From Gavia stellata (Eukaryota > Chordata > Aves > Gaviiformes > Gaviidae), in the NCBI RefSeq assembly GCF_030936135.1, contig NC_082613.1, positions 2,294,001 to 2,358,000 of the forward strand: 64,000 nt of DNA, written 5' to 3'. Under the pieces are notes generated by a model. That model made no database searches, had not been told where the DNA came from, and saw nothing but the letters and a program-made list of their open reading frames with translations. The translations under genes were made by a program, and so were the position numbers. This document shows, in pieces, positions 11,901 to 25,680 of the stretch. The first letter of the stretch is position 1, and every line of letters starts with the position of its first letter.

Positions 11901-14900
11901 CTAGGAAATGATTTTTCAACACTCTCCTTGAAGACGGCAGCTGCACCTGGTATTTCTTAGAATGAAACCAAATATTTTTCTTTCTTTCTTTGTTTCTTCC
12001 TTTTTTCCTAGAAATTAATTTTCAGTCACACCATCTGGTTGCCAGAGGTGACATTTTCTGCAGCTGAGATAGCTGATGTCATGGGAGGATGAAGTAGAGG
12101 ACTTTGAGAGTTTCTGTTTCATATTTCTTTTGTTTATTTTCCATCAAGGTCACCGTGTCTCTTACCTAAGGTTTGGCTTTTACTTTAGCTGGAGCTTTCA
12201 AGAAAATGTTAGTGGCATCATTTCTCTCTGGGAAAAATGCCGTGCAAGGTTGACTGAAACTGCATGAAAATTTGGGCAGAATTCATCTAAGACTGAGCTG
12301 GAAATTAAAAGGGGATATGAAAGTTTGCTTTGAACTTGTGGTCTTTGTTTGTTCTGTTTGGATCCTTGTGATGCATGTGCTTTCAGGGAAATCAGTGCAC
12401 ATCAGCTGAGCTAAATCCTCAGGGGAAGGAAAGTAAAAGGAACTAAAACCTTTTTGCAAAAATATTCATCAGGCGAAGCTTTTAAGCCCAGTACATTTCC
12501 ATGCTGGAAATAAAGGCATCCTACAGACCCCCAAACTACCAGATTTTACTGTTAGTTTTATGTGGAAGGTGCCCAGGTAGAGCGGTGAGCTTCCTTAGAA
12601 GAGGATGTATGGAATTTGGGCAGGCAAAGCGATGAGGGACTAAAACATCCCCTGGGCAAACCTGTCAGGTCCAGCAGGACCGGATGAAAACGTGTGTGCA
12701 TATACTCCGCATACCCACTAGCGTGCACAATCTTTGCATGCTCGGATCAATGCGTTGCAGCCCCCAGTTCCCAATCTCCACCCCGTGTTGCAAATATAAT
12801 ACACAGAAACTGGGGTGTTGTGGAGCCAATTTGCTGGTGTCCATGTCCATGCTGTCCTGGATTTTTGGGTCTTGGTCCCCGCGGTGAGTGGGGCAGGACT
12901 GAAGGTGTCAAACTCTTCCCTTGAAATACTCGAGATTATTGTTTCCCCTTCAGCTACTGAAGTTTGGCAACACTTGCAAATGTCATTGCCTGTCAGGAAG
13001 ATCTTTTGCATTTTCCATCCCCTGGAGTGGAGGCTGCCTATCAAGTGTCTCCTCTCCGCAGTTTAATGTTTCTGGTGAAAGTACTGATTTGATTTTTAGA
13101 TTTTGTCTGAACAGAATTAGCACATATCGCGTGCTTGAGCTGGCAGTTAAGGGAAAAGCCAAGGAATGGTCAGGGGAATAAAACATGTTATCCCTCCTGG
13201 GGCTACATCAGTAGACCAACCCTAGAAGGCAAAAGCCTTTGAGGCCATAGGATCCTGCTTTGCACACCACAGGGATGACAGTGACAGAAGGCGAATGACA
13301 AGTAGGTCATTGGGATGGGTTCTGCCCCAATTACAGCGGTGAATGTTTGCAGGGTGAGAGTGCCACCACACTGGCCGGGCTGTGCCTGCCCTTGGTGGCA
13401 GCTGGTGGGTCTCAACTGGCGTGGAAATGGGGAGGAGGAGGTGGCGGCTGCACATCTGGATGGGGCCAGGGCTGACCAGCTGTGTGCCGTGGCTGGCTGG
13501 AGATGGAGGTGAGCAGGGGCTTGTGCAGGCATCCAGGCTGCTCCGCAGAGGTGGGGTGCTGGAGAAGGGTGGTGGAGCATTCATGTCTCTCAGGCAACAC
13601 TGGCAACAGCAAGGGATTCTGCTGATATTTAGTGATGACATATCCATTTCTCCTTCTTCTTTTTATCTAATAAACGTGATCTCTCTCACAGGCAGAGATC
13701 TGAGCTGAAACGTTCAGATGCAGAATTAATTCAAGCACTAAAAGCAAAAAACAACCCAGAGAGGTGCATCTGTAGCACTGCTAACCCTTGCAGTGTTCAA
13801 GCTTCAAGGGAAGACCATCAAGATGATTTGCCAGGGAGACCTGCAAATCAGTATGACTCCCATAAACAGCTGGTGGTGCATGCCTTGGAAAAGAAAAAGC
13901 CATCTCTTCTTGCTTTAGAGAGGGCCATTTACTGCACTACCTTATGTTTGCAGAGGAGCGCAGTGGAAGGTAGTAAGATGCTGAGCAGGTGTCTCCTCTC
14001 CCAACACAGCTGCCTCCTGCAGTGGTCACTCCAACACCTGCAGACCTGGGAGGGGACACGTGGTGTCTGTCACGCACCGGGAATGTCAAAGCGAGGTCAG
14101 GGAAGTGCAGCTTTGGGGCTTTGCAAGTGCTGCGAGAAGGTCAGCTCAAGGAAAGCTTAGACCCCGCTTAACCTTCCACTAGAGAAATGTTCCTATTTTC
14201 TTTCAGGTGTCCTCACTCCATCCTAGGTGAGAAAAAGCCCATGTATATTCACTGGGATTGAAGAGTTGACTAGACAGTGAGAACAAAGCCATATGCTACA
14301 TGTCATCATTTATATCCCACACTTTCTAAATCCCCCACCAAGATCACAGTATTTTTCTCACTTACAAATTTTATGGAAGGAAAATAAAAGCCTAATAGAA
14401 GGCAGAATGAACTCCATGTTTTCTGCTTCAGCATCACCTGCTGGTTCCAATGGGATTTGCAAACCCACGGAAGAGCTCAGGAGGTGTGGGGCAGGAGGTG
14501 CAAACCAGCCCATTTTGCAGGCTTTGGGATTTTTAATGGGATGCGTGGGTGCTGCATACTCCGAGATTCACAATAAGGAGGCAATAAAAGGCATCCTTGG
14601 GCAAAATTCAACCACCGCCCTTGGTGACTGTGGCACTGAACTGCTTTAGTATCTAGTTTAAAGTTACTAGAAGCAACTCCAAGTATATTGTAAAATCTAA
14701 TCCATCTTCTCTGAAAGATCAAAGTCTGTGGGAAAGCACAAATCCAAACCTCCGAAAGTATAATTGCCCCTGAGCTCCAGGAGCAATTTTAAAAATGCCA
14801 TTTCCCTTCATTTTCCCTTTCCCTTTCCTCAGTCCTCATTCAGATTTTTGTGAAACCTATTGATAGCATGAGATGATGCTCCAGCTTGTAGGGTGATCTC

Positions 14901-17630
14901 ATACAAAGATAAGACCTCAACTGAGCTTTATAATTTTTGGAGCGTTTTTTTTATTTCAAGAACAGACTTCTTGAAAACTCTGGGAGATTTCTTTTGCTCT
15001 CGAGTCTGTCTTCTCACCTGGATTGACCCTCAATGCACAATGGGGACCTAATCCATCTGCGCCAAACCTCACCCATGGGGAGACCTCGGTAAGAACTTGT
15101 AGGAACATCTTTCTGGAACAGCCAGTCCTGGGGAAATACTGGTATATGAATGTGCAGTGAAAGCTCAGGCAGCACATGTTGCCTGATCCAGAAGTCATGA
15201 GACCGAGGGTGTTGGGGCAGGGAGAAAAAATTTGCTTCCAGGATTGTCCCCGACATGTGCAGCATTTTTATTATGTTAGAACTAGAAAGCTTCAATCACA
15301 CATCGGGGTGGTAGCTGGAAGCGTTCAACATATATAGTAATAATAAAAAGTAAAAGACATGTGGCAAAGGTCTCCCAAAGTTTCCTTAGAAATGAATTCA
15401 CTGAGATCCCAGAGGAATTAGATGTCTAAGACTGTTTCTGCATTCTCCAAGGCAGCTCTGTCACTACTTTATCACTCCAAAGTGTGGAGGTTTGGTGCTC
15501 AGATGACTAGATGAGACCTGGGGAGGGAATAGGTTTCCTGTCCTACACGGTATGCTGAACGATTAGAAAACCTCCCTTACTGGATTGAATCGGAGACTCC
15601 TCTAAGTAGTGCAAAAAAACCCAAATTCATAGTAAGATTTCACAAAAGCGTGTGAAATTTCCCATTTTCATGTGTCACAGCTGTTCCACCCTTTGATGTT
15701 GCTGAGATCTGAGCAAGATGATATCTGGGCATGTCCGTGGTCTCAGAAAGCTTTAGCACTTGCGGATGCTATCAGAATTTCTCAGCATCTGGGATGGTTT
15801 CCAGGGGAAATCTGATCTGGTTTGTATCAGAGATGGACTGTTTGGAGCAGAGCAAAGAAAAATGCCTTGAGAGGTTGTGCTATGAACTGAGCAGGGGATG
15901 TGATAAAGGGGAAGGGGACTGGGGATCCTCACGGCTGTGCTGGTGCTGGCGAGGGGATGGGTGGGAAAGCCTTTGGGGGTGGGTGCCCTCGTCCATCCGG
16001 CTCACTGGTGGGACGTTGCTTTCAGAGGACGATGCCCTCGATTTGGATAGCTCTCAGGACTGCAGCTCCTCTGGCATGGCAACAGCACTTTGCAAGGCTG
16101 AGACATTTTTTCCTCTCTGGGATGCTCCTTTACTCTCACCTCCTGCATTTTAGCCCCAGGCTCCTGGTATCTCTCCCCCTCCATCATCTCGTAAATGAGT
16201 TTGCAGAGTTTGCAGCACTGTCTGGGTTTCTGCAGGAGAAGCACGGTGTAAAAAGTCAATCCTTATTTCTGTGATTAGTGTGGCTGGCAGATCCTGCCTC
16301 CGGCACTGAGCTCACGCTGCTCTGGGAGACGGACTCAACCCAGTGCTGCCTCAGCGAAGGTGATGGAGGGTGCAAGTCTGGAAAAAGCAGAAGATATGAA
16401 GCAAAAAGCAATTTGGGGGAAGTAATGAGAGGTTCAGAAACTGGGACTGAGCTGGGGACAGGCCTGGCAGGAGCATCTCCCTGTGTCTGAAGGAGAGGAT
16501 GAGGTGCGGAGGAGCAGCTGTACCCCGCCGAGCACCCGGGGTGGCTTCTGAGACACGCGATGGTTAGTGAGCGATCCAACCATTTCTGCAGTGAGTCGTT
16601 CTTTGGGAAGGCTCCAGTCTCTTCACCTCGGAGAAGCGTCTGAAATGACTCCTCCCCGAGGCTGCCTTCCTCTGACTAGATGCATCTTCGGCACCTCCAG
16701 CATCTTCCTCAACTGCTTGCTGCTGCCTGGGCTGAGCCGAAGGGGAAGCAGGGGACAGCACGGGGGAGCAGAGCAGGGTGTGAAATGGCTGATGCCTGAT
16801 AGCTGGGTGCAATGCCAGGGGCTCGTCCATCCCTTCCCGCGGCCAGGAACATTTCCAGAGCACTGTTCTCGTCCCTCCTGCTGCCTCCAGTCCCTCCTCC
16901 AGCGCTAACTTGCAGCTCAGGCACACTCACGCACAGATCTGATCAGGGCAGAGCTGTCCCTCGCCCCAGCTCCTCTGTCGAAGAAATCACCCGAGAGGTC
17001 ATGCAGGGACCTTGCAGCCCTTCTTCTCCCTTCTGCACAGCCAGTTCTCTCAAACCCCTCACTTGGTGGTTAACCAGCTTTGCCAGCGCATCTGGTCTTG
17101 TTTGTGCTCAGTGCTGGCATCCCCTGGGTCCTGCAGCGGCTCGCCATGCGTAGGTTGCCCACGAAAGCACGGAGGGAGCCATGGCAGGGACCAGAGCTGG
17201 GCTGATGAGTCCTGACCCCGGATAAAGCACACACTCATGGAGAGGTTTCAGCTGGTGTTCCCAATTCCCTTTGGCTTGTGAGTTGGGTCCCTACATACAC
17301 CTTGAAGTGTCCAGATCTCTTTGCAAGGATGCCTGGGAGCCCGGTGTTAGATGTCTGCATGAAGAACCAATGCTGCTCTCATTAGTGCCATGGTATTCCC
17401 ATGCCACCCATAATTTCCCAGCTCCACGGCTGTGCCCAGCTCTCATTTACTCCTCATCCCATCCCTCGAGTCAACCACAGCGTGAACTGGATGCAGGGCA
17501 ATGCTGCGCTGAGGGCTGCCCCATCACAGGAGGACCTCTAAGGAGCTTTATGCCTCCTGATGGGAAAACACTTAAAAAACAGCCCCAAATTTGTTCCTTT
17601 TTTGTTTCTGAGAGCCCAGTAGTGAAAACC

Positions 17631-17756
17631 GTGGTTGGGTATCTATTTCTTAAAGACCTTTCACACAATTTTTCACATTCAGAAGAGGAAATTGTGGTAC
17701 GATATGTGTTTCTGAGGGACTTTTCACACAATTTTTCACATTCAAAAGCCTGGCTG
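17631..17756 (+). repeat. 63-bp direct tandem duplication (two copies)
   Basis: Copy 1 is 17631-17693 and copy 2 is 17694-17756. The identical core is TTTCACACAATTTTTCACAT in both copies, with a more diverged first third. The period of 63 is a multiple of three, and the duplication lies inside a 178-codon plus-strand frame (17271-17807), where both copies read SHNFSHS. No protein family is recognised. Confidence 0.85.
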
Positions 17757-19074
17757 AATCACACACGCTCAGCCTCAGCATCGTTGCTTTTGCTAAACCA
17801 GGTCTGAAAACCTCTCTCGGCTCCCTAGCCGACGCTGCACCATTTGTGCACCGAGCTTTGCCGAGGCCGGATGATCCCCTGGAGAGGAGCAGCCCCAGGT
17901 GATGCTATTTCATCCTGTGATGAGCGCAGGTGATGCGGGTTGGGTGGGCGAGGGATAAAAGGGCCGTGGGGAGCTGAGGAAAGGGCTTTGATGGTGTGGA
18001 GGGTGAGGGGTATGTGGAAGCAGATCAGCCCTGGTGGGACCAAGCAACTTCTAGGTAAGGCTTTGGGCAAGGTGGGAGAGGTTCTTGATGGAGGTTGAAT
18101 GATATTTTTGTAGGGGAATGGTACAATTTCTCTAGCTGGGAGGTGCAGCTGAGCAGCCCAGGGTGCTGGGTAGCCCCTCTCACAGTCGCCAGTGCACCTC
18201 TGCACGCTCAGCACGCGTGTGCCCATGGTCCTGTGGGCAGGCATGGCTGGGCGCAGTCACTGGCAGCTCCGTGACACACATTTAGAAGTGTTTTTCTATT
18301 CTGTCAAACCTTCAGGCCCTGGTTTTTGGCTCCTGTGAAGCAGCACAGCTTTGCTGGAACCAAATTATCCCAGCAGGGCCGTTGACTCTCAATCCCACAT
18401 AAAATTATGGGGAGCTGGAGCGTATGTACAGTACTTCTGGCGTGGCTCTTTGCATGACATCTTCAGAGTGAGCATGACAGCCGCATAAATAGCATATGTG
18501 AGGAGGCATTGCATAGCTGCTGCTTGTTGCATATTATTTACATACATATCCTCTACCTAGCTGATGGTTCTTCCTAGTTATAGATTTGTTCAAGACTGGA
18601 GTCTTTTCAAGGCAGATATTCAAGCCTTTGAAAAACTGATGGGAATATATTTCCTTCTACAGTTGCTTGAAATTTTCCGTAAACGTCTATTGTTTCCTCT
18701 TGCTAGAAAATGGAACAAGGGAAGGCCTCTGAGACTGCATTTAGGTGGTTAAAACTGTGAAAACAAACTGCCCAAAAGCAAGTTATCAGGCATCAGCTGC
18801 TATTGATCCAAGTAACAGCAAGATCTTGAGTGACACCTCTTTGGGGAAAGCAAGCTCAGAGGGAAGCAAACAGCAAATGGATGCTGAATATCTTGGTGCT
18901 AGGCTTTTTTGCTGTGAATTTGTTGCTCTCAAAGCTGTTCACTATGTAAAATGATGGCAGTACAGAGGTGATAAGCAGATCCTTACTTTGAAGGACTTCT
19001 GTGAAAATTGCCGTTGGAGCACAGAGATGTTTCCCTCCTTAAGGGATGAGAGGTTAAAGTGCTGGGATGGACCT

Positions 19075-19160
19075 TGGAGGATCTGAATTCAGCTTCTGCT
19101 TCTGGTTTCTTACTGAGTACCTGTGTAAATCATGCAACCTTCATTTCCTTTCCTGAAATC
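19075..19160 (+). mobile_element. Possible MIR-type SINE remnant
   Basis: The order GATCTGAATTCAGCTTCTGC, TTACTGAGTACCTGTGTAAA, TCATGCAACCTTCATTTCC follows the MIR core pattern (tRNA-like end, TTACTAGCTGTGTGAC, CAAGTNACTTAACC, CTCAGTTTCC) with many substitutions. Diverged and uncertain. Confidence 0.4.
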
Positions 19161-22100
19161 AGAGACCCTTTCTCTCCCAGCATCTGGGCTGTGGGGACCC
19201 CCGAATAGTGAGCCCTGGATGCTGGGTGCCGACTCCCAAAATGGTGGGGAAAAAAATCAGCACCCTGGGCGAGGGGATAACTGGGGGAAGGAGGGTTTGT
19301 CTTGCAAGAGTGGAGGCATTTGCTCACTTTCAGGTTGATGGGTTTGAGATGCAAAGAGGAATAAGACTGTAAAAAAGAATATAATGTTGCAGAGAGGATT
19401 GTTAATGGCCTCATCCACAATCATCTGAAATGATCAGTCCCTGGAAAATTGTGAATAATGATGGCAAACAATAAAATATCAGTGAAGAGGGTAGCATCAT
19501 GTACTCTCTTTTTCCTGTCAGAGCTTGAGGGTTTTTGCTCTAAATGAATTTTTGGTGAAAGCAGGATCCACTCTGATTATTTATAAGTAGTGAGGATCAG
19601 GCTCACTGCTGCACATGGTATTCTTCAAAGGCAGGTGGCTGCTGGCATTAAGTGCATCTGGTTATTCTCCTTACCATGGACCTTGTAGTTTAAGGGGGTG
19701 CGGGACCTCTGATCTTGGTGGCTGCTGTCCTTTGGATGTGACCAAAGGGCATGAGCCGCTCATGGAAACATGGGAGAGACTGGAATAGGACTGAAGCGAC
19801 TCTTCCTGTGAGGTTGTGCTCAGGTTTTGGGAGCTAAACAGCTCTTTCTTCTCCCATTGCGTGGTCGCAGGGAACGTAGCAGGAGCTGATGTATTTCTTG
19901 GCACAGTAACTCCACGGCTTTGGGAGCTGGAGAGCAAATGGAAGGAAAAAGATGGGTAGAAGGGGAGAGATTTCCTTTGTATTTGTGCTTGAAATGGGCA
20001 TGAATTATACTTGTTTTGCTGTCCTGCTATTTTAGATAGAGGAATCGTTTGACTCCAGCTCTGTTAGCTAGGTGCCCCTGGGGATCAGCTGTCTCTTGCA
20101 GGAAATTGTTTTATTGTATAATATGCCTGTTCCTATGGATCAGTTCCTTGCAGCCTCAGGAATGGGCAGGGAGGTACCCAGCCAGCAGCAATGCTGGGTT
20201 TTCAGGGTACAGAGGGGAGCAGGCTCTGACCCCATGGCTCTGGCACAGCAAGCATTGAGAGCAGGCAGGTGGAGGTGCCTTCCAGGGATGTGGGGATGGA
20301 TAAGCTCAGCTGCCTTTCTCTGCTGGCTTGAGCTAAAGGCTGTGTGCAAGTGCCTGGGCTTATGTTTATGGCTAGGTCCAAGGGTAGATGGGATGTACTG
20401 AGATCAGTCATCTGTGATGTGGACTGGACCCTCACCATCACCCTGCCGTGTGCATCCTGAGATCTGGTCTCAAATGTGCTCTCCCTGAGAAGTTCAATGG
20501 TCATGGAAGCGAAACAGGGACTTGGAAAGAGGTGGGGCCATGGCCTGTGACATCCTGCTGACCCCGTTTCCCTCCGTGGGTCTGGGTTTTAAGTAGTGTC
20601 CCGATGCAAGCTGAAGTCAGCAGGAACCTTTTTTCCACTGTGTTTGTTCCCAGGCCCCTGTTTGCTCCTTGTGAAAGTTATTCCATTTTTCTTTCTTTGT
20701 TCTGGTGCTTAGTGTTGCAAATGAGGGTCTGCAGAGATTTCTGCCATCTCTAAAAGAAGTCTGATGGAGCAAACACAGAAGCTACAATGAATATGTATTA
20801 TTGCAAATATCGAAGAAGCCAATGTCCCCCTTAATAGATATTATTTCTCATTCTTTGAACAAGTCCATCAGCGATGGAGGGCAGATAACCCACTTCTGGA
20901 ATATCTCTCGCCTTGCATTTTGTTATCATTGTTACATGATTTATAACATCACACAAGGAACAGAATTTGTCACCGCTGTCTCTGTGAAGGCCCACTGAAT
21001 CCCCTTGTAGAGGATGCTGGGGAAGTGGTTTTTGGGGCTCAAGACAATTTTTGTCATTTTGTTATGACTTTTCCTTCATTACTTCCTGCCAGTTTCTCTG
21101 ATGCTCTAGTTGTTTGCCAGAGATCTGTGATATTATGTAAAGCAGTTGGAGTGTTCATATACTGAACCCAACATCTCTTGCTCTTCTGGAGCTGGTGGAG
21201 GGCTGACCAGCGACTTCCCTGTGCTCTTCCTTAGCTTCACCATCCTAGACATCATTTTCCATGTCTGTTCTGCAGGTTTTCTAGCCCTGGAAAAGAGCTC
21301 TTGCTCTAACTTCTCTAGCTGTAATGCAGTTTTTTTAACTAAAACCCAATACCTGCTCTGGTTGTTTCCTTAGTGTTTAATGGTTTGCTGAAGGATGCAG
21401 TGTCTGCTGGTGCTGCTCTGCCTGCTCAGCTGCAGACACAATTAAGCTTGTTGGTAATGCTGGCCTTGGGGAGGCCACGGCTAGCCTGAGCTGCTGCTGG
21501 GCTTTCCTTGACTTGTACATATGCTTGGAAAAACCAGAAAGCTGGGAGAGAGGGAGCAGAGAGCTCAGAACAGCACTTGTGAGGCCAAGGCTGAAGGAGG
21601 TGAAATGGGGAACCAGAGGCAATGCTCCAAGGATGCAGTTCTTGCTGGAGGGGTGAATCTGGGGGGGTTTGAGCAGCCAACAGCTGACTACTGAAAAGCA
21701 TGAACAGTAGATCAGGAAAACAAGGCCTTTTGTGCTTTTTTGCATAAATGTTTAACAGCAAATAACACTTCTACCTGCCTGTTGCATCTGTTTGTCATCC
21801 TACCAAACACCTTCAGCTCAGTTTTATGGTACTCGAAATGGACGGGTTCCCCGATGGTGATGCGCTGCCAGTGCCACCAGTTTGGATGGGTGGAGGATGT
21901 GTGTATCAACCAGAGATGTTTTTCAGTGCTTATGGTGTGGGCAGTGGTGGGAGAAATGAAGCTCTGTGCCTCTTGTTCTTGGTTGCTGAATTTGTGTGGT
22001 GATTAATATCTGAAGAACTAATTTCACCCACCATCAGTGGCTGGGGTGCAATTTAGCTAATTAGCCTTTGGCATGTTGTTGGCAGATGCCCGTCATCCCA

Positions 22101-22544
22101 GGAGTGATGGCTGTGTTTTTGAACCTTTTCTTTCCAGCCTCTGCAGCATACTCCGCATCCCCCCCCAGCCTTCCTCCCTCTCTTCCCCAGCCCGGGCGCT
22201 TGTTCTCTGTGCGAGAAATGATTCTGCATCTTGCAAAATTAATTCTCTGCTCATGATGGCCTTGATTAAACAGATTGGCAAACTGTGCTAAAGGTGGCAA
22301 AACAGCTCTGACATGCAGACGTCTTCACCTCCTGAAAGGAAAGGCAAAACACTGTGGGCTGTTGCTATTAGGAAATGCAGGTGGCTGTGAGCTGTTTTCT
22401 GTAAAAGCAGCAAAAATTCTCCACGTTTAGGAACAGTGTCTGTAAAGTTAACCTGGTTGAAACACTGGTAGGTGTAATTATTGGCACTTGAACTAGATTA
22501 GCTTGAAATAGATAAGGTTCATACACAACTGGATAGACTGTGCC

Positions 22545-22871
22545 AATGTGCTCTCTAAAATTACCTGAAAGGGGGTTGTGGTGAGGTGGGTGTTGGTCTC
22601 TTCTCCCAAGTGACAAGCGATAGGGCAAGAGGAAATGGCCTCAAGTTGCGCCAGGGGAGGTTTAGGCTGGATATTAGGAAAAACTTCTTTATAAGAGAGC
22701 ACTGGCAGAGACTGCCCAGGGAGGTGGTGGAGTCACCATCACTGGAGGTGTTCAAGGAACGTGTGGACGTGGCACTGCGCGACATGGTTTAGTGGGCATG
22801 GTGGGGTTGGGGTGATGGTTGGACTCGATGATCTGACAGGTCTTTACCAACCTTAGGGATTTTGTGATGCT
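22545..22871 (+). mobile_element. CR1 LINE, 5'-truncated 3' end
   Basis: The sequence runs from the CTCTCTA...CCTGAAAGGGGGTTGTGG block through GGAGGTGGTGGAGTCACC to a decayed 3' end (GGGATTTTGTGATG). It closely parallels the copy at 44.1-44.4 kb but lacks about ten bases near 22697. It keeps only the last 330 bases of the element, the usual 5' truncation of CR1. A short open frame inside (22586-22792) is the remnant C-terminus or antisense noise, not a gene. Confidence 0.92.
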
Positions 22872-25049
22872 CCAGGAGTTTGGAGATAGATATGCTACAG
22901 GTATGCAGGGAAAGCCCAGGACCCTGCCTCTGCCAACATATATCCATTAACCAAGCTTGGGTGCCAGCTGTTGTTCTTTGTATTATAAAGCCTCTGAAAA
23001 CTTGCAAACAAGCTCCAAATATGCAGAAAGCTCATTTTCAGACAATTAGAATATCCGTTAAAAAATGAAAACTTACTCAATCAAAATACTTTTCTATACT
23101 TTTGGTTTGAATCTTATTTTGCAGATATCCAGTGGAAAGTGGGGTTGAGGAAAAAAAGGTATTTGCATTATGAATGTGTTTTTTGACTTTCGTGTTGATG
23201 CTCCGGACACTTTCTTGTAAATCCAGCGTCTATTTATGGTGTGTCACCTCCTGCCTTCATGTGTGCTTTCTGGGCCATCATTGCCTGGAAGAAGGGTTAC
23301 ATTTTTTGCCTGTTCTTTTTTGGCTTTATTTACCTTTCTGTCTGCATAGAAACCTTGAAGCAGAAGAGTTGATCTGTTTTTCTAAGAAATAGGCTGGGAG
23401 AAGTCCTTTTGCATCATGCAGATGGAATTTTGGTGGCCTTCCTTCTCAGCCTTTGTGCGTAGACCCTAATGGACATGGCGAAGACTTCTGATAAGGAAGA
23501 AACCTGGCAAGTTTGAGATGCCTGTCCTCTTCTTATCCCAGGGATCCTGAGAAGATCAGAAGGTAAGATACCATGAGATGTTCTGGAAGGATAGATCTCT
23601 TCATGGTTGAGTTAGGATTGGGGTGAAATCATGTGAAACGGCAGTGTTGGGACTGAAGGTGCAATGTGAATGTCCCAGGCTTTTTCCCTGTGCAAGAGGA
23701 TGGGGCTGAACAGCATGAAGATGCTAGATGGATGGAAGAGGAGAAGTTTTGGAAGAGTTCTTGTCCCAGACACAGAACATGTCTTGACTGTCAGTAGTTC
23801 AAGGTGGCAATCCTGATCCCCTTTTACAGCAGTTATTCCAAAACACTAGGCTGTGTTGAGTCAAAACAAGTACCGCAACAAGATAAATAGGTGAACATGC
23901 TGTATTTGCTGCACTGAATTAACATAAAAATAAGTGTGTGACGAGCTAAGTGCAGTTATTGGGGTGGGAGCCAGCAGAGAGGAGCAGAGCTGAATTTGCA
24001 CTCTTTTCCCACACACTCCTGGGCTGTCCAGCTGGGCTCTCTCGCACTGATTTACTGCTGTTCTTCCTTCAGCCTTTGAAAATCAATCCATTAACAATTA
24101 AAGTAATGTCTAGTCTAGTATTTATTTCACACTCTCTCGTTAATGGACTGACCAAAGAACACTTCTTCACGCACTAGGACTGTTGTATTTCACAAGAGGG
24201 CTGTATCTCTGGGTCATGCTTTTTCCCTTGTTCCCTGTTAGAGCTGAGACCTGCTCTTATGGAAGCATTCAGGAGAGTTACCATGCATTACCATACCATT
24301 ACATTCCTTGTAAAGAAGGTGCAGCTTCTGTGCTAAATATCCACAGACTTCCATTAAAGCTGAACTGGAGCAGAAAGGGCTAGCCCTGAATGCGTCTGCT
24401 GGGCCCAACGGCTCTGCGTTGGGCTGTCTGTGGGCTCCGGAAGAGAAGCAGCATTTGCTGCCCAAGACCCCATTTTCCTTGTCTCCATCTCCTGGGCAAT
24501 AGCAATGTGCCCCAAATGGGATCTGACACCCATGTCTCTGTTTGTCCCCCCAACACAAACTGCTGGGAAATGGCTTCTTCAGGGAAACACTATAGATAGC
24601 AGAGGCACCAGACCATGAGGCTCTAGTTCTCAGCAGTCAATCTGCTCATGATCTGGGACCAAGCTGGGGATGGACCCCAAAGACCTCTTTGCACCCTGTT
24701 TGTGGGGGTGATGGCATATGTGGGGGCTCTGCAGCTCTTGGGCACTGAGTCTGTCGGGGTCCATGTCCCATGGCCAGCTTGGGGAGGGCAGGGACCTGTG
24801 GGCTCTGCATGGATCACCCCACCCTAGGTAATGAATTTACCACTGCAGCTTCTTCAAAGAAACGCGCTACTCTAACTCTGATCTGAAGTGCGGGATGTTT
24901 TGGGTTACAAAAATGACCTTTAGGCAATGGCATTAGAAGAATACCAAATAATAACAATTTTCTCCCCCCTCAGTTCTCAGTCCTCCTTGTATTTTCGCCA
25001 GTTTCTAGGTCAAATTCCCCATTCTGCTCCTCCTGCGCTAGCCCAGCGT
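22872..25049. other. Non-coding, between CR1 and CpG island
   Basis: No gene, repeat or RNA is recognised. This is where divergently transcribed RGS19 exons could be expected by mammalian synteny; none was seen by reading the minus strand. Confidence 0.5.
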
Positions 25050-25680
25050 TCAGGTTGCACAATTGCAGAGGAGGGAGGAATTCGCTCCCCGAAGCCCTCC
25101 CCCGCCAGTGCCCCGCTCCTCCCCTCCTTCCCCGCGCGGCTGGGTGGGAGCCCACCCCAGGTAGGCTGCGGCGGGGAGGGGGGGGCGGCGCTGGACCCCC
25201 CTCCCCGCTCCGGGGGTGGGACGGGGGGGGGGCGGCTGGGAGCGCCTGCGGGAGCGGGGGGAGGACGCTGCCCTTGGGCTCGCAGGTGTGGGCTCGCTGT
25301 GCGTTTGGTTATTTATTATTCCCCCCCCCTCCGCTTTTCTCTTACGCAGTGGGAGCAGCCAGGCAGCCGGGGCTGGCTCTGCCCAGCCGCCGTCCGTCCG
25401 TCCTCCCTCCCTCTCCCCCATCCCTCCCTTTTCCTTAAAAACGTGGGCTCCGGGGTGCAGCCCCCTGCGCTGGCAGCATCCCTGCCTGCGAGGAGCAGCC
25501 CCTTACCCCCCCTCCACCGCCTGCCTCCGAAGCGCAGCCTCCGGCCGTGCCCGCACCCGGCTCTGTGCCCCCCCGCCCGGGGGTGCCTGGATGCGGCCCC
25601 GGGGAGCGCAGCCTCGCCCGGAGCCGCGTTAGAGGGGGGACCCGCACGCAGGTGAGCAGCCGGCGGGGGCTCGTTTTTCC
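25050..25680 (+). promoter_or_regulatory. OPRL1: CpG-island promoter and probable OPRL1 5' non-coding exon
   Basis: This is the only strongly GC- and CpG-rich block in the window, with long G and C runs, and it lies 0.5-1.1 kb upstream of the OPRL1 start codon. No clear TATA box is seen, as expected for an island promoter. Good splice donors inside are GCAG|GTGAGC (intron from 25652), CCAG|GTAGGC near 25159 and GCAG|GTGTGG near 25284. The first is the strongest and would splice to an acceptor just before 26147. In mammals OPRL1 and RGS19 share a divergent promoter, so minus-strand transcription is also possible. Open frames here are composition artefacts. Confidence 0.7.

Larger units (their letters stand above)
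7191..22544. other. Non-coding, gene-poor flank upstream of OPRL1
   Basis: Apart from the possible MIR-type fossils and the 63-bp duplication listed separately, I see no exon-like blocks. The longest frames (a 178-codon frame at 17271-17807 and a 173-codon minus frame at 9317-9838) have no recognisable domain. A pyrimidine-rich TTTC tract lies at about 11979-12008. Confidence 0.55.

Noticed and set aside
22586..22792. 68-codon plus-strand frame ending LRDMV
   Set aside because: It is part of the CR1 3' end and also occurs at 44.1-44.36 kb; not a host gene.
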